Below, one piece after another: positions 48,550 to 63,400 of a DNA stretch of 64,000 nt (positions are counted from its first letter, which is position 1; each line of letters starts with the position of its first letter). A program made the translations under genes and the position numbers. The DNA comes from Helicoverpa zea. Lineage: Eukaryota > Arthropoda > Insecta > Lepidoptera > Noctuidae. The stretch spans positions 5,394,001 to 5,458,000 of the forward strand of contig NC_061463.1 in assembly GCF_022581195.2 (NCBI RefSeq), given 5' to 3'. The notes beneath the pieces were generated by a model. It searched no databases, was not told the origin of the DNA, and was given only the letters and a program-made list of their open reading frames with translations.

Positions 48550-51500
48550 CCTACGGTTATCATCCCTGCGTCCATGGTGACAATGCATAACAATAGAGTC
48601 AACGCGGATTATAACAAATTCCCCAAATTGTGTGGGTTCATATTTGCGCTCAACAATAAGACAAAATAGTGATAATGTCACATGTGTGTGTAGTTTACCG
48701 CATTTGGAACTAATTGAGAATATTTCATAATGGATTATAATGAAAGTAACATCTGCCAAATGCTGAATAATTATCAGCGCGACATGTCCAAAATCTATCA
48801 GCTTTTGTTAAATATTCTGTAATCTTTTCCAAATTCACCTTTGTTTGTGTTTCGTTGTTTGTTTGTACAACAATGAGAAAACTACCTCATTATTACATCG
48901 TGACTATAATGTAAAATTCTAATAGCGAAAAAATTCGGCCAACGAACTGTTACACTAATGTAAAATAAAAGGTTTATTCGTCGAAAGTTATAAGTACCTA
49001 CCTACTTAATTTAAGATGTCGATAAAAAACAACGAAAGTGGAAAGGGCAAAGTGCTAGAGGCGTGTTAAAATGAAAATGCACTATGAAATTACCTTTCAC
49101 GTTTTGTTGATATCGGTGAAACTAAATGAGATCATTTTTTGTCAGCTAGTACTGAAGCCCTGTGTTGCCTTGTCACGTAGTACTTCGCAAGTGGCACCAT
49201 TATATCGACTGTCGCCCAACACTATGGGCCCGACTAAAAGATTGCTTACGAGAAAAAACGTACTTATGATGTTATTTTGTAATCACACTAAGAAACAAGG
49301 AGTGGTTTATTATACGTTTAGAGTTATGGAATGATGTCATAACTACATTTTATTTTATCTACCTAATAAATTAGAAAAAATCATAATGCAATGCCCATAT
49401 TTGGCTCAACAGCTCACAACAGCAGAACTATAATGAAACTTAATTGCACGAATATTATAAATGCATTGTAATATTTTTAATTTATGATTAGAACACAGTC
49501 GTAATTCAGTAGCATTTATTAAAAACATTGATTGACCAATCTTAATCTAAATTGATTTTACCATAGCCGATTGTGGTCAAGTCCCTATTAAAAAAGCTTA
49601 ATAGTTAAGAACGCTCTGTTTGACACTAGTCCATATTATCGTTTTTTGGCGCCGTTTATTTTTGAGATTTTGAATGTGTTGAACTCACGATTTATTTTTT
49701 GCGTCATTTTCAACGTCCACTAAGTAAGTAGCCATGTCGTGAGTGACTCGATTCGTTACCGAAACTATAATTAGTTTTACCGTTACCGAATACTTTACAT
49801 TTTCTAATGTATATCGAGCTTATTTATTGATACCCGTCGCAACAATGAGAAGCGTGACAACTCATTGTTTATTTTCTCAGTACATTGACGACTGGTATTG
49901 TCCTCTGCTTGTCAATTGTCTTCCGGGTTCGATAAAAACTTATAATTGGAGTTAATACACTTTATTTTTGTATCTGGAATTTCCAAATTCTGTCATCCAT
50001 TAACTTAGAGGTAAGTATTTATTAGACAAGTGCGTTGCATGTCGAAATTTCCATATCTCAAATTTGTATCATTAACACGTTCTAATGCTAATTGCCGTAG
50101 TGTTGCGACAAAAGTTGGTAGTATCGTGTAACACTTATTAAGAGGCTTCGCTTTTTCTGAAAATTTAATTATCGACATTAGGTTGACACCAAAAATGGCG
50201 CTGCACTACGTCGGCTTACACGTTTGACTGTTTGCAAAACTGTTCATCGACAAACTAAAATTCCGTTTCAATTTGTAGAAAGCTGATAATTGTCCAACGA
50301 GTGACCGCGACTAGAATTGAAATGACAATAGCTCGATGTTGTAAGTGATTGATTGGATTTTACATTAATGACTGTACGACAATAATAGTGCATGGTATCG
50401 CTAAATGGATGACATTATGTCGGAGCGGTGCCACGTCAAATATGAAGGATGATCTTTTACATTTGTCCTGCACACGCATTCTAACTGAATTCAATGGACG
50501 CGTCTCGGCCCTTTGAGACCATGGCGCATGGGTTAATAGCGGATGGATTGTCATTTCTGACTTCATCGTTTTGACATATTATAAACAACGTTATTTACAA
50601 CCTCGTTTCATTTAGAGATCTAATTCTTATTGACACGACAAGGACTATGAAATTAAAGATATTAGCTTTTTAAAATATGTTGGGCCGTTCATTTATTTAT
50701 TTCACAACATACCTATTATTTATATTTATATATAAAAAACATTTAATTATAAAAAATATGTTTATTATTATTCTTTCTAAACCTTGTAGTAACTTGACTG
50801 AACAACAAATCACTAACATTCGTGATATTTAAACAACATGATGAAACCGTTAAACCTAAAAAATAAATTAGCATGAGTGTTCAAAGACAAATAATAAAAG
50901 CCAATTCACAAGTCAGCAACGACGTAAAGACTATCAAATTATTGCTACAACTATTTGAAAATGTACCACGCGTGATACTCGCGTTAGCACACTGCCGACC
51001 AATGGGATTGCACTGAAAACTTTGCCTCTTCATAAAACAGCCCGGAGACACTATGACTGCTCACTAATTTAAGCTTTATTAAATCACCTTAAGGCTTAAA
51101 TCCGTTTACATGTATCAGTCTAGGCGACATAGCTAATAAGTCAAATAGCTTTTACCAGGTGTCCGACAAATGGAAAACTACTAATTAAAGTAGGTACTTG
51201 TGCGTCGAGACTTAAATGGAATAACGCACAGTCGGTCGTAAGGAGTTTAATTAATCTGGCTGCTGACGCAACGCACGGATCGTTTTCTTTCTATTAGTGT
51301 CCGAAAGCAGTTTGTTCAATTGATTCGCTGAGTAGCAATAGACAGGCTCAGTCTCTCGTGTTTGTGTTAAGAATTTGAGGAGTTAACGTTTCTAAAGATC
51401 AAAGAGACGGATGATTAGCGGATCACTTGTAGATATTGTTGTTACATAAGCCCGTACTAATGGTGCTAGGTACGCGTAAGAAGTAATTGTGATGTACGTT

Positions 51501-54500
51501 TTAGCACTTCTTTATACACAAGGACTACAAACACTCGTTAATTGCGTGACGTGCAATAGAAGGCGCGATCCTTCTGTCTCCCCGACGTCACTGCGGACGC
51601 ATTCAAACTATGTTCATCACAATAATTCGAGAATAGAGATTTATTCTACCGAGAACTCCGAATTCATATCGTTAGAAGATAATTGCGGCAAATTGTCGTA
51701 ATAAAATTTGGAAGGTAGCGCTGCTATTAAAATGAGTTCCAATGTGAGACAATGTGCCCCTAATGAACGTTGGGACAAGTAAAGTAAATTATTTACGCCA
51801 CACACTGCGACGACACTGCTTCAAATTTGGTTTCACATAAAAGAAGATGTAGAAATCTGGGTAACGACGTAAAGTGAATGGACAGCAGTAATTACCGTGG
51901 GCCGCGGAGACTCCGTGGTGCGTATCGTCACATCACTAATTGTCAAATTCGAGGGCACCACGCCACGTTATTTATTCGTCTTACAGTTCCACTTTTATAG
52001 CACTTTATGTTCAAAAATACCATTTGAGTAGATGACCAATGTGAGACTTGACATTCTTGATTCATAGCGGTACCTATAACATTGTTTTGATACAATAGAC
52101 CCAGTTCTGTAAGGCTCCTATTGTAATAAAGAAGACGACATTTGGAAGACATTAAAATTCCCTGGATCGTATAATTACATATGACACATTTTAACATTAA
52201 CGCACCCACGCATGGACTATGTTGTGCCTCTAAACTTGTATAATTTGTGTTAAAGTCGTAATATATGAGAGTTTAGAGGCTCGCGTTCGGCGTTCCATGC
52301 ATTCGATCGTTGATCGTTAATAAAATTATCAAAATCTAAACAGGTTTTATGAGTATCGCTCGTGCGTTCGAAAGAGTTCGTTTCGGTTCGACTTATGAAT
52401 GGAAATGGTTTTTGGTATTTTAAGTGTTTATAAAGGTCGTAAATAATTTATCGCCGCGTGATACTTCCGTCGGTTGAATTTAAATGTTTAAATCGATGAA
52501 CGCGCTAACTCGTACGGCTACCGGATTTTAATTCGCGTACACATAATAAATGACCAAAGTTCTTGATTTATTCTAAACTGTTTAATTACACTCGTAATTT
52601 AGATCGTATTGATTTAATTAACAGAATCGTTTTGAGATTGATATCTTAACTGTGTGTGAAGGCAGTTTGAATGTGAAGATTCTAATTTGAAAAGTGGTGA
52701 GTATAATTGAATCGTTTGATAGCATTTAGTTAAACCAATCTTAGATATGGATCTTTGGAGCAAAATTTAATAAAATAAAAGCCATTTATCCTCAGATCAT
52801 TGTAACGTAAAGCCTCTTGAAGATGTGGCACACACTCGTATACTTTTTAAGTAAATACCGTATTTGTGTTGCGTCAGTGTTCGTGATTCAGCCTAAACTA
52901 CAAACTACTAGGAGCTAGTAATTATTCCGATCACACGTGGACACGGATTACGGCCAGCCTTAAACGTAACTCTAAATGTTGCGTTTATAGGGTAACGACT
53001 TACAACTTGTCTTTATCGGTTCACGAAAATAATGGCAAATTGATTGCGGCTATCGAGCCAATGAGTGTTGCCAATATAAGGGGGAATACACACGAAGCTG
53101 GGAAAACTGCAGACAATCGCTTTGCTAAGACTGAATAAAGACTTGATGGTGAACAATTTTGAATTAAGAAGATTCTCAATTCAAAAAAATGCCTTTCTAA
53201 TTAGAGATGGATACAAATTCTAACAACCTACTTCACTTAAAAAAACCTTTTAATAATTACAATAACCTTACATAAAACTCTCGCTACTAATGATTACGTC
53301 AAGAGCCCTTGTTAAAAGAGGGTACTTGTGACATAGTCCGGGATCTGTTTCGTATATCTAGCACTCGAAGCTACTTAGCTACTCTTTTACATATTGCACA
53401 TAGTACATGTTAATTCAATCATTATTGCTATATTACATAAGATGTGCTTTGAGGAAAGTGTTGGTTCCGCCTCCAACGTAGAAGACAGTGATGCTATTTG
53501 TGGTGCTCAAGGAAGTTTATACTTAAATGACAACACTAGCTAGATAAAGATGTAGGTACCTATCATAAAAATATTCGCTGTCTACCAGGGTGGTCTTATG
53601 ACTTTGGACCTCTAAGATGACACCATAACAACCAAAGCCCCAATTACTTCTATATCTGTCTTCTCCTTTAATTACGATAGCCATAATGTCTACTCTACTT
53701 GCGTAAGTCAAAATTTATGTCTTCACTCTAATAAATATTTGGATGTTACGCAACTGTTTTACGTACGTTCTTAAGTGTTTGGTGGCAGAAGTCAATTGGC
53801 AATTTTATCGGATTCACTATGAGTAAGATTGTTATGTGGGTGGGCATCATCAATCTCGTAAATAATAGGTCTGGTTTTAATGGGTTTTCCCAATCCGCAA
53901 CTATTTCTGTTAATTAACTTTCATTAAACTTAACCCTATATTGAAGTTTTCCTCGAACGATCTGAGTCACTTCTTTAGTCACTCTAGAAGCCTTAATTAT
54001 TACATTCTCTAAAATTATAAGCGGTTCTGCAGTAATCCTATTAACCGTTGCAACATTGAGTGAATCATATCCTTAATATAATCAAGGCCAGTTTCAGATT
54101 GAGTTATGACAAATCATTTGGCCAGTACGACGCAAATACCTGTGTGTGTAACAAAGGGCAAATATAATAGCTCTTATTAACTTTGAGCTCGTTCAATTCG
54201 TGCTGTGTTAATTAAATATTAGACAACATGAATTGTCAAAACTACAATTTGTTGATAATTATGTAATTTTAGCACGCAAATGTAGTTAATCGTGTTTGAG
54301 TTTAAAGTCCAATAATAATGACAAACCAAATAGTTACATCGACCTTAAAAACTGAACTCACAATACCTACTAGTGTTGGAAGCTTTAAAATTGGGTAAAA
54401 TTCCGTATCACTTGTTGTCATTCTAATTAAATCTGATCTTGGTGAATTTATAAGCAGTGATTAATAAACTTCAATCATCAGTATAATTTTAATGCCTTGA

Positions 54501-57455
54501 ATCTGACTTATATTACTGGTGTAACAAGCAATAGATCCAATCTGTGAGGAAGATGTTTCCCTCAAATATTTACGACAACCATATAACAGAATTAGATTTA
54601 TTTAACTAATACCACCCATATGACGGATACGACAATGGTCCTCCTAAAACATGGGACACCAAATAATAAAAAACCTAAAACCAATATCAGATTGCAGTAA
54701 CATAAATAATTCGTTTTTGTTGGACATGAAAAAAAGTGTTGTGACATCGAAGCTTCACCTGTAGATAATGTTTTGGGCGTAAAACCGGTAGCAGCAACCA
54801 AAGGAGGTTATTCATGTATTGGTACAGATACACGATCTAACCTTGAAAATGGCCAAATGGACATGCTCAAAACTTTATGAATGGATTAATAGTGAATATG
54901 AATGGACGTTGGTCAATGCTTGAACGCGAGTGGAAATCAAATTGTATGACGTTATCGAGGCTTTAACCGAATTAGTAGGCTTTTGTTGTAGGAGGAGTAG
55001 TGTATCAACTGCTTCATGACAAGATCTATGACCATGGTACTGCAGAACATCATAATGACTTCAATTCAATGAATATTCGAAAAATAGAAAGTTCTGCAGA
55101 TTTGATCACCGTATAGCGTCAATAGTATTTTAAGAAGCAATTAAATTACAAATTTTAACATTTACACGATAGCCAATTTGCAAATATCAATATTCATTAT
55201 TTTATTTCTTAAGTCGTAAATTAAAGTTTTTACTACACATATTTCTGTCATAAATTCTCGTAAATTAATGTTTTTATGATGACTATTATACTCAAAAACT
55301 CCTATGAAGTAGGTGGGCTACCTAGTTCAAAAATTATCAGTCTACAATTGACATAATCCCACCCACGGACTTTTTTACGATTTGATCCCATCTTAAGTAT
55401 GTTAAGTTATCGAATGTAACGTGATAATAGGTGATAGAAAAAACCATTAAGAGAAACTATATTAAAGTTGAAACTTCTTCTGAATCAAGAAAGAAATTCT
55501 TGCACAAGCAATTGATGAAAGAGTTATAAGTTTACTATCCACAGAACGTGTACAAAAGGAAACAAATAGACGTTACCAAACACAGTCATTACTTAGCAAA
55601 AGCAAACAAATGAACAGCGTCCAAAAGAACTATCAAATGAAAAGAGTTCCAAGTTGGTTGATTTCCGACAAAAGCTCCAACAGACGAGACTAGAAGCGAT
55701 AATGAGTGCGCCCGCGCCGGGTAAAACCGGTAGTACGCAGCCATCGCTCACCGTTACCTAGCACTTTCTGCCTTATAAACGATGTGGTAACTGTGATTTC
55801 AATCGAAATTCCTTTTAATTAATTTTCTACTACATTATCTATCTACCGAATACTCATAATAATCGAAGAGATTGACTCGATAATTATGATTGGGTAAGTT
55901 ATGGAATAGTTTTACACTGCCATATTAATTTTCACCAAATTAATTTATAAATCATTAAGTGTTGATTGAATTATGTTTATGTTGCTAAATGAGGTTAGCT
56001 GAGAGTTATGGCTGGAGATGGCGTGGGCTGAATACATTCCTTTTGTGATAAAAATACAGCCATTTTAACCTTATTCGTCAACAAACATCGTATGCAATGC
56101 ATACAGACTAGACAGTTTTAATTTAAAACTTTGCCTACAAGCTTTCCAAGTCATTATGAAGAAGATTTACTATAGATTCTATTTCTGAATTTAAACAAGG
56201 CTGGTTCAGGAAAACATTTGTTTTTCCTCTTAACAAATTAAGTGGTCCTTAGGTAAATTCCAAGTGACTAAAGAGGTCATCTGGATTCGTGAGTGCTTCG
56301 TTATTTAATTATCGCACTAAGCTCCAAGTCATTGTTGTCTCTACAATGGTAGCCTGGTGCGGATTAAGAAGCCGGTTATTTCCACTCGAAACTAATTAAT
56401 AAACATCTCATAATAAAACCTTGAACTTTTGATTACCGAGAACTGGACAATGGGTCTCGTTATGTTATAAATGTCTTTACTTACAGAAACGGGCGCACAA
56501 CAATCAAACGGACGGACGGACGCGCTATCTAAGTAATTAATCGTAACTTATGATTGATTAAACACATTAAATGCGAGCACGATTCCTATTTGAATATTAA
56601 ATCTATTACTGCGGGTGACATAATACTTAATACAATTTTAATCTGAGTTATTGCATAAAAGATACGACACATTTAAGTTTTGGAAACAATATGGGCGTCT
56701 CATGCATAATACATGAAATGACAGTAAGTCTAATGGAAAACATATTGGGAATTTATGTTAAATAATTACAATAGTTTAATTGTTGAATAAAATGATCCTC
56801 TGCACTTTAAAACTAAGATAAATTATCCTGTTTGTTTAATATCATATGTCAAATATACATATTTTTGGATAGAACCAAGCGGGTTATACGAAATATCATG
56901 GAGGACTGGTTAGACGAACTATTGTAAAATATTTTGTTAGTGCAAACGAGGTAAACACGTGTATTTACTATTTATCGACAAGGCTGTCGAGTGGGCAACC
57001 CTTTACACGATGGCACCCGCGCAAGACGCGACGCTCGCGCACTTCGACAAACAAGATCTAGTGATGCGGAACGCAAACTCTGATGTCGATGTTTACACAA
57101 CCACCGCAAACACTGACACTCGATATTTGTCCAACTCCCAGCTAATGGCGGCATCTATATTATTTACTGTTGTTAAATTCACACCACGCAGCTACTGTAA
57201 TGAAGCGACATTAAGCAGAAAAGACACAATAAAAATATTTTTACGATCAGTTTATTTAAGGTTAGAAAGATCAAAATTAATATTAACAAATTAGGTACCG
57301 GTTTACATAAACTGTAGGTACGAAACGGTCATAACTTCACCAGGATTATATTTAAAATAAAATAAAAACGTTTAAAACGAGAGAAAAAAAGGAATGTAAA
57401 GCCATAACTTCATTTTGAATTCCGTTCGGTTTGTTCCCGTCTCACTGTGAACGCG
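48550..57455. other. Noncoding stretch
   Basis: AT-rich DNA with no ORF of recognisable content. Islands of more even composition occur at about 51500-51960, 55680-55790 and 52250-52530. A plus-strand frame at 56959-57294 (111 codons) is the longest, but shows no domain or supporting signals. No transposon was recognised by eye. Confidence 0.55.
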
Positions 57456-57456
57456 C

Positions 57457-57472
57457 CCAGCAGGGGGCGCTA
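57457..57472 (+). promoter_or_regulatory. Full-consensus CTCF-type motif
   Basis: CCAGCAGGGGGCGCTA matches the CTCF consensus CCASYAGRKGGCRSY at every position. It sits in a short GC-rich segment (about 57420-57500). Its orientation is opposite to that of the site at 48.5 kb (divergent pair about 9 kb apart). CTCF is an insulator protein in insects; binding here is inferred. Confidence 0.55.
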
Positions 57473-60400
57473 TCGTTCTCACCTCACGACGCGAGTGGTA
57501 GCCGGTCTTTAATAAGTATCGATAAAATATGTCGATAAAATATGAATATTTATAAATATTTTCTATGCGTACCCATATCGCCTACTTCTAAAGTTTGTTG
57601 CCTTTCGTGTGAGTACTCGACCCCCGAGAAGTCAGCAGTTTTTATTTCAAGCTCTTATTTAAAATTGATAAATGGCGGTTAATTTATAACGCAGCTAGCC
57701 TGGAACTATTTATTTCTATTAGAAACTATAAATCTGGCTATCATAATAACGTTATGGTCAAGCGGCATTGATGTCAGTATTTACGCGAAAATGGCAATAA
57801 ATCTGCATTGAATGTAAGCTCATGCAGTGTCAAAAACGTACGTACCACACAAACGAGTTCTCAAACATTCAATTTGTTAGTAGAATTATTCGGCTTTAAA
57901 TTGATAGCCGGCAAAGTGTATGGGGGACAGAACTAATTAATCTCTTGATGGTATTTCACATTAATTAAACATCTGAAATTAGCTCTCATCCGAATTAGAT
58001 CTTAGTTCTCCAAATATAAGGACTATATTCGCTTGTGCTAACCAGTAATCAGTACACGAACGATATCGTTGAAGGCTATCATAGTGTGGGGTCTATTTTA
58101 TTATTACGCAACTTTATTTTTCTTTATAAAAGCCTACGCTTATCCATGAGAAGATTCATGAAAATTAAATGTCTCATAACAATAGGATATAGTCGTGGAC
58201 ACCGAGATTATAAAGCGTAGTTTACACGATACGATCTGTTGACTCGAGGTCTTCCGTGAGAAGGACGAAATTATATTTTTTTCAACACCAATTACGTAAC
58301 GCCTAAACATGACCGAAAACTAAATTTAAACGTAACGAGCATTAGTAAGTACGACTAAATTGTCGTTTAAGTTTAGTATGGACATGGCAACCGTTGTTTT
58401 ATTTAAACCGGCGATTAAACCATGAGAATAATAATAATGATAGCTTTCAAACCTTCAGTAATAAATCATACAATCTAGTTTTTTGAGGTCTAATAGTTAA
58501 TCAAATTTAAGCAACTGTTATGAACAAGTGTGATCCGTTTTTTGCTGCCGCTTCGCGTAATTTTCGCAAGTTTAATGATTAGACTTATTTGTGTAGCATT
58601 AATCTTTACACGTGGTTGCTGCGAGTATTTATATAAATATTTCCACGACCGCATCCAAAATGTTATTAAAATCCGCTCAACGTTCTGTGATGAACAAGTA
58701 CAGTCAACTAAACAGCACAGTTACTACGCAGGTCATATCAGAAAAACTACTTTTCAAAAATGTTGCCTTTACTCGTCTTGTAAGAATTCATTAATTTCCA
58801 ATGCAACGCGAAGATTATTTTCCTTGTCGATATCTTCGCTGACTGTACTTCCAGCTACTCTCTCTTCCATGAAGGGCAAACCGAACGTCGATTTCTATGA
58901 GTCGTCATTACTGTAAATAGTTAACGATAAAAGTATTATCGGCTGATCGCACGTAATTACAATCAATGTTTAATATATTCCTATAATATAAAATATCAAT
59001 AAGAACATTATCTATTAGATATACTGTACTAATTTCGCAAAAACATAAAATTTTATGTGAAATTAAAATGTTTAGTAAATAACTGATTTTATGTGGCTGT
59101 ATGTGCGCAATTCTAATTTCAAGACTGTAATTTTTGTTTGCATTTAACCTGAAGTCCACTTAAGTTTATGTCAGTAAAAACCACAGGAACAAAGCTATTT
59201 CAAATGGAGAGGTACATCTGTCTCTGAGCGTAATGATTTTGTGATACATAACTGGGCAATATATTATATTTAGGTATTAAGCCACACCTGTAAGTCCAAG
59301 GAGCGTTTAAGGCGGTACATTTTCTAAAATAATTATCATGAACATCTTTTGCGGCAGTCGACGCCCGGGGGTGCTATTGTTTTAAGGGAATTTTTTATTG
59401 CTTTTGGCAACCCAACAATGGGAGCGGCCGAGAGGGTAATTTCGTCCGACCGACGCAGTTTAGCTCGTGGCGTTCCGACGACACTGTGCACACCGCCTTA
59501 CTTTCTACCTTTTTTAGGCTTTTATAATCCATTCAATTTAATGTTACTGCGTTTGACTTTATGCTGCATACGATATTTTTTGATTTATTTCAAACTGCTT
59601 TTAATTAAAACAAAATTATAACACTAAAACGCCAACGTGTCGATATAAAATTAATTACACACCAGTTAATTGGAAGCAAAATATAAAATTGTTTTCACGG
59701 CCACTCCTTTTATTGCTAAGGATAATAGTATGTATTAAACTTTACACCTTTCGACTTGATACGAAATAACGAGGCCTAATATTAACGTGTAATTAAATCA
59801 TAAACTAAGATAAAGATCGTATGGAACAAAAACACCGCTGCGACGAACTAATCTGTTGATTTACAATTACTCGTAATTATTACTTAGCCTAATTGCGGGC
59901 AATTTTAATTATCAATAAATTGGGAATTTGGAAGTGGGTCGATTTATGGCGGCAGTCGCATGACAAATTAATGCTGATTACATTTTATTATTCTGGAAAT
60001 TTAACGATTGTAAACATATTTGGGTGCTAGAGGTTTATTGCGCCACACCTCATGCATTTGTGTTATAAGAGCAAACAACTGCAGCGCACCATGAGTTCCC
60101 AAAATAGTAGTTACGTGAGTAAATGACACCGTTATGTGTAAACAAAACTGTAGGTACTAACTTACCTTCACCAATTTTAGCTCACGATTTCAAACCGTTC
60201 AAAAATGTCGATCGTTAGTCCAAACCCTTAAGATCACTTAGTCGAAGGACAACTTAAGTAGGCCCCACATCCTGTTCGTATTCGTATAAATCAAAACTAA
60301 AGCCACAAATTACTACTACATGAGCAAATGAATCATTCCACGAGTGTCTGCGATAATTATCAGTATTAATTACTGGTTAGTCACCGATTTCAACGGCCAG

Positions 60401-63400
60401 CGAAAGAATTCTTCGTACTCTGTACCAGTTTAAAATTATGCTGCATCATAGTTATTTCTGAACTCAAAACAATGAGGGGGACCATTCATAACGAGCCTTA
60501 CAAATGTCCACCACAATTGCAGCAAACACAAAACTTAATTAAAGTGACACTTCGCATGCATAATGAAATGATTCACTCGCTTATAACGACTTACGCACAC
60601 ATGCACAGATAGTTTCTTAAACATGGAGTCTGAATAACAAAAAGAAAGTTTTTTTATTCCATCGCTTTGTGGCTGTATTTTTCTGTAATTTATACGAGAA
60701 TGTAGGCACATTCATTGTAATGTACGTCCGGACGGTAGTCTTAAGTTGTCATTAAATAAGTGAGCACTTAATTAACTATGTGAGAAGGTGTCTAAGTTTA
60801 TGTCATCTTGAAAAATGTTTAGATACTATATAAATAAAGTTGTAAGAAGGGTTAATAATGTTCCCATAAGCGAAGCGATAGCGATTATTACAGGATGAAG
60901 TGACGATATTGTGAATAAATATTGCTTAACAAGGTGTGGACTTGAAAGGAGTAAGTACCAGGTACAGCTGTCTAAAACCTTTAACTTCATACAGCTTTTT
61001 AAAAGTGTGTCTTTATGTATTTTTTATTTAGATTTTAGTTGCATGTTTTATGAATATACAGTGCTGGTAACATTGTAACATTAAGGACACAGGTAAGTAA
61101 AAATATTTCAGTATAAAAATCGCTTTCGCTTCGCTAGTTAATGTAATCCTATCCAAACTTTGACAGGAGCTTCTCAACATAACGAATTTAAAAACAGAAC
61201 ACAGCTCGTACCAAAAAGTTTCATTGACAGCAAGCCATAGCCAATGACCGTTTATCGATCGAGTGCCTATCGATTATTTAATAGCAAACATAGAAGATAA
61301 CGTTTTGGGTAGTTATCGCTAATTATTGGGAGATAACAAGGTTTATTACTGAACTGGAGTGGCTCGACAATATAACTTAGTCTACCTAGGTGTTCATAGA
61401 TATGGAGGGTTATTCCGATGTATGAAATTGATGTTTTTAAAACATTTACGGATTTTCAAATTAGTTTTCATTTTTATTTATTTTCGAATTGTGTGTCTGG
61501 TTCGCAATTTTATTAAAAAAAAAATACAAGAACAAACGTCATGTGATTTGTTGATCCGTCAATTTTAGCATCTACTGTCAGACACTAGTAATTTTCATTA
61601 AAAAATAATTGGTACCTCGAGCGTCTATTGACCGATCACTATTAAAATTCGGAACTGGATTTTAATAAGCATGTATCACATGTTTAATTATCTTTCTAAA
61701 ACCAGTAGGTGCCTATCTATCTATCTATGTAATACAAGATTCGCCCTCGTTGTCAGTCGGAAATTACATTAAATGTTTATGTTCGGTATCTATAGATACC
61801 AGGGCAATATACATCGGATTATGAGCCCGTTATCTTAGACAATATCATTAGCTGTTTTAATTTTTGATATTAAAACATTTGGAGGTTACTGCCTCCAATA
61901 ATATATGGGGTCACATTTTGTTTTGTAGAGATATATTTTTTGGGAACGTAGATAAGGTTAAGGGGTGAAATTCAAGGACATAATATGTTTTAAAGTAATC
62001 CGTTTAAAAATCAATTTTGCTAAAGAAATATTCTATGGATGAGTCATAGATTTGTTTGGGACATCAAAATGTTGTTCAATACGTTGTCAACTCAACAGAC
62101 GTACAAGCCTTGCCGCGGGCAATTTTCGCAATAACTACACACATTATCACTAAAAGCAACATTGTTTTCCCGTTTTTTATTCAAGTTTTTCCACATTCTA
62201 AAACGTTTTTTAACAGAACTTTAGTGCCAAAATGTCATAATAATGTCTCAATTAAAAGCTTAAGTTGAGCATAACAATGAATGGCTACCCAAAAACCATA
62301 CAGTTTCGAAAAAAACTGTCGTCGGTAACGTGAATCGAGTCGAGTTTCGTCGGCGCGAATAAGGACAATGGTTCGGGCAAGTTCGTCGTCTGGCCTTGAA
62401 GGAACCAGTCGGTCTCGTCCGAAACACCTCTGGGCAATTATTCAATAAAACAAAAGCATCAACCACGCCAAGTTTACGCCACAACGCCAGAAATTGTTCG
62501 CGCAAATTAATTTCAGCTTAATTAACGGCTCACCTGCTTGCGTTGAAAGTTTTTGAGAATCATTATGGGTATTATTAGCGAAAATTTTGGTCGTTTTTGT
62601 GGTGCAAGTTTTTGTAAGAAACTTTTCCATTTAAGCAGATATTTTGACTTAAGAGTTGAATACAATGATTTCGTAGTTTATTTTCTCTAATCTGGAATAG
62701 GTGTTCTGTACTACTCTGTATGAGACCATTTTGCGTAGGTTACTTGAAACAAGAAGCCTGTTTAGCTAACAAAGCATCTACTTACATACCGAAATAATGT
62801 ATTCCGTGCTATGTATCACGAGTTAAATAGATAAGCCAAAGCATACAACAGTCAAAAGCCGGTACCCATTATTCACGCACGTGCGCTACGAAATGAGCCC
62901 TATTATCGTTCAGCTAAAGACAGCACGAGCCGCTGAAAAATATACCAAGAAATTTGATATGACACATGCTTACATCTTTTATTGAATATATCGCCTCTCC
63001 CGAAGGCATTGTGCCCTAGTGGCGCGAGCCGAACGAAATATTTCAAATGCAAATCGTGCTAACGCTATGAATGTAATAGTTTGTCGTGCCTTGCGCACGC
63101 GCCGCGTACGCCGGAAACAAATTATCATACCCATATAAGCACGTACGAAATCGACGAAAAACTTATTGATGTCACTCAACACTGATAAATTGCGCTAAAC
63201 GAGAAAATGGTACCGGTGTGTGGACGTAATCTGTTGTACACACAAATGTACATAGCTGACACTCCATAATAGACTCTAAAGTTCCGTAGGAATTTTTATT
63301 CGACACGTTTCTTATTCACGAGACGCTCTTGTTACTGTAAAGGTAAAAAAAAAAATTTTTTTCTTAATTCCACTCATAAAAATTATATATTTTATAGCAA

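Noticed and set aside
56959..57294. 111-codon plus-strand ORF
   Set aside because: No recognisable domain, no upstream or downstream gene signals; a chance frame of this length is expected in 64 kb.
58530..58916. 128-codon plus-strand ORF
   Set aside because: AT-rich, Cys/Arg/Ser-biased translation with no motif; likely chance.
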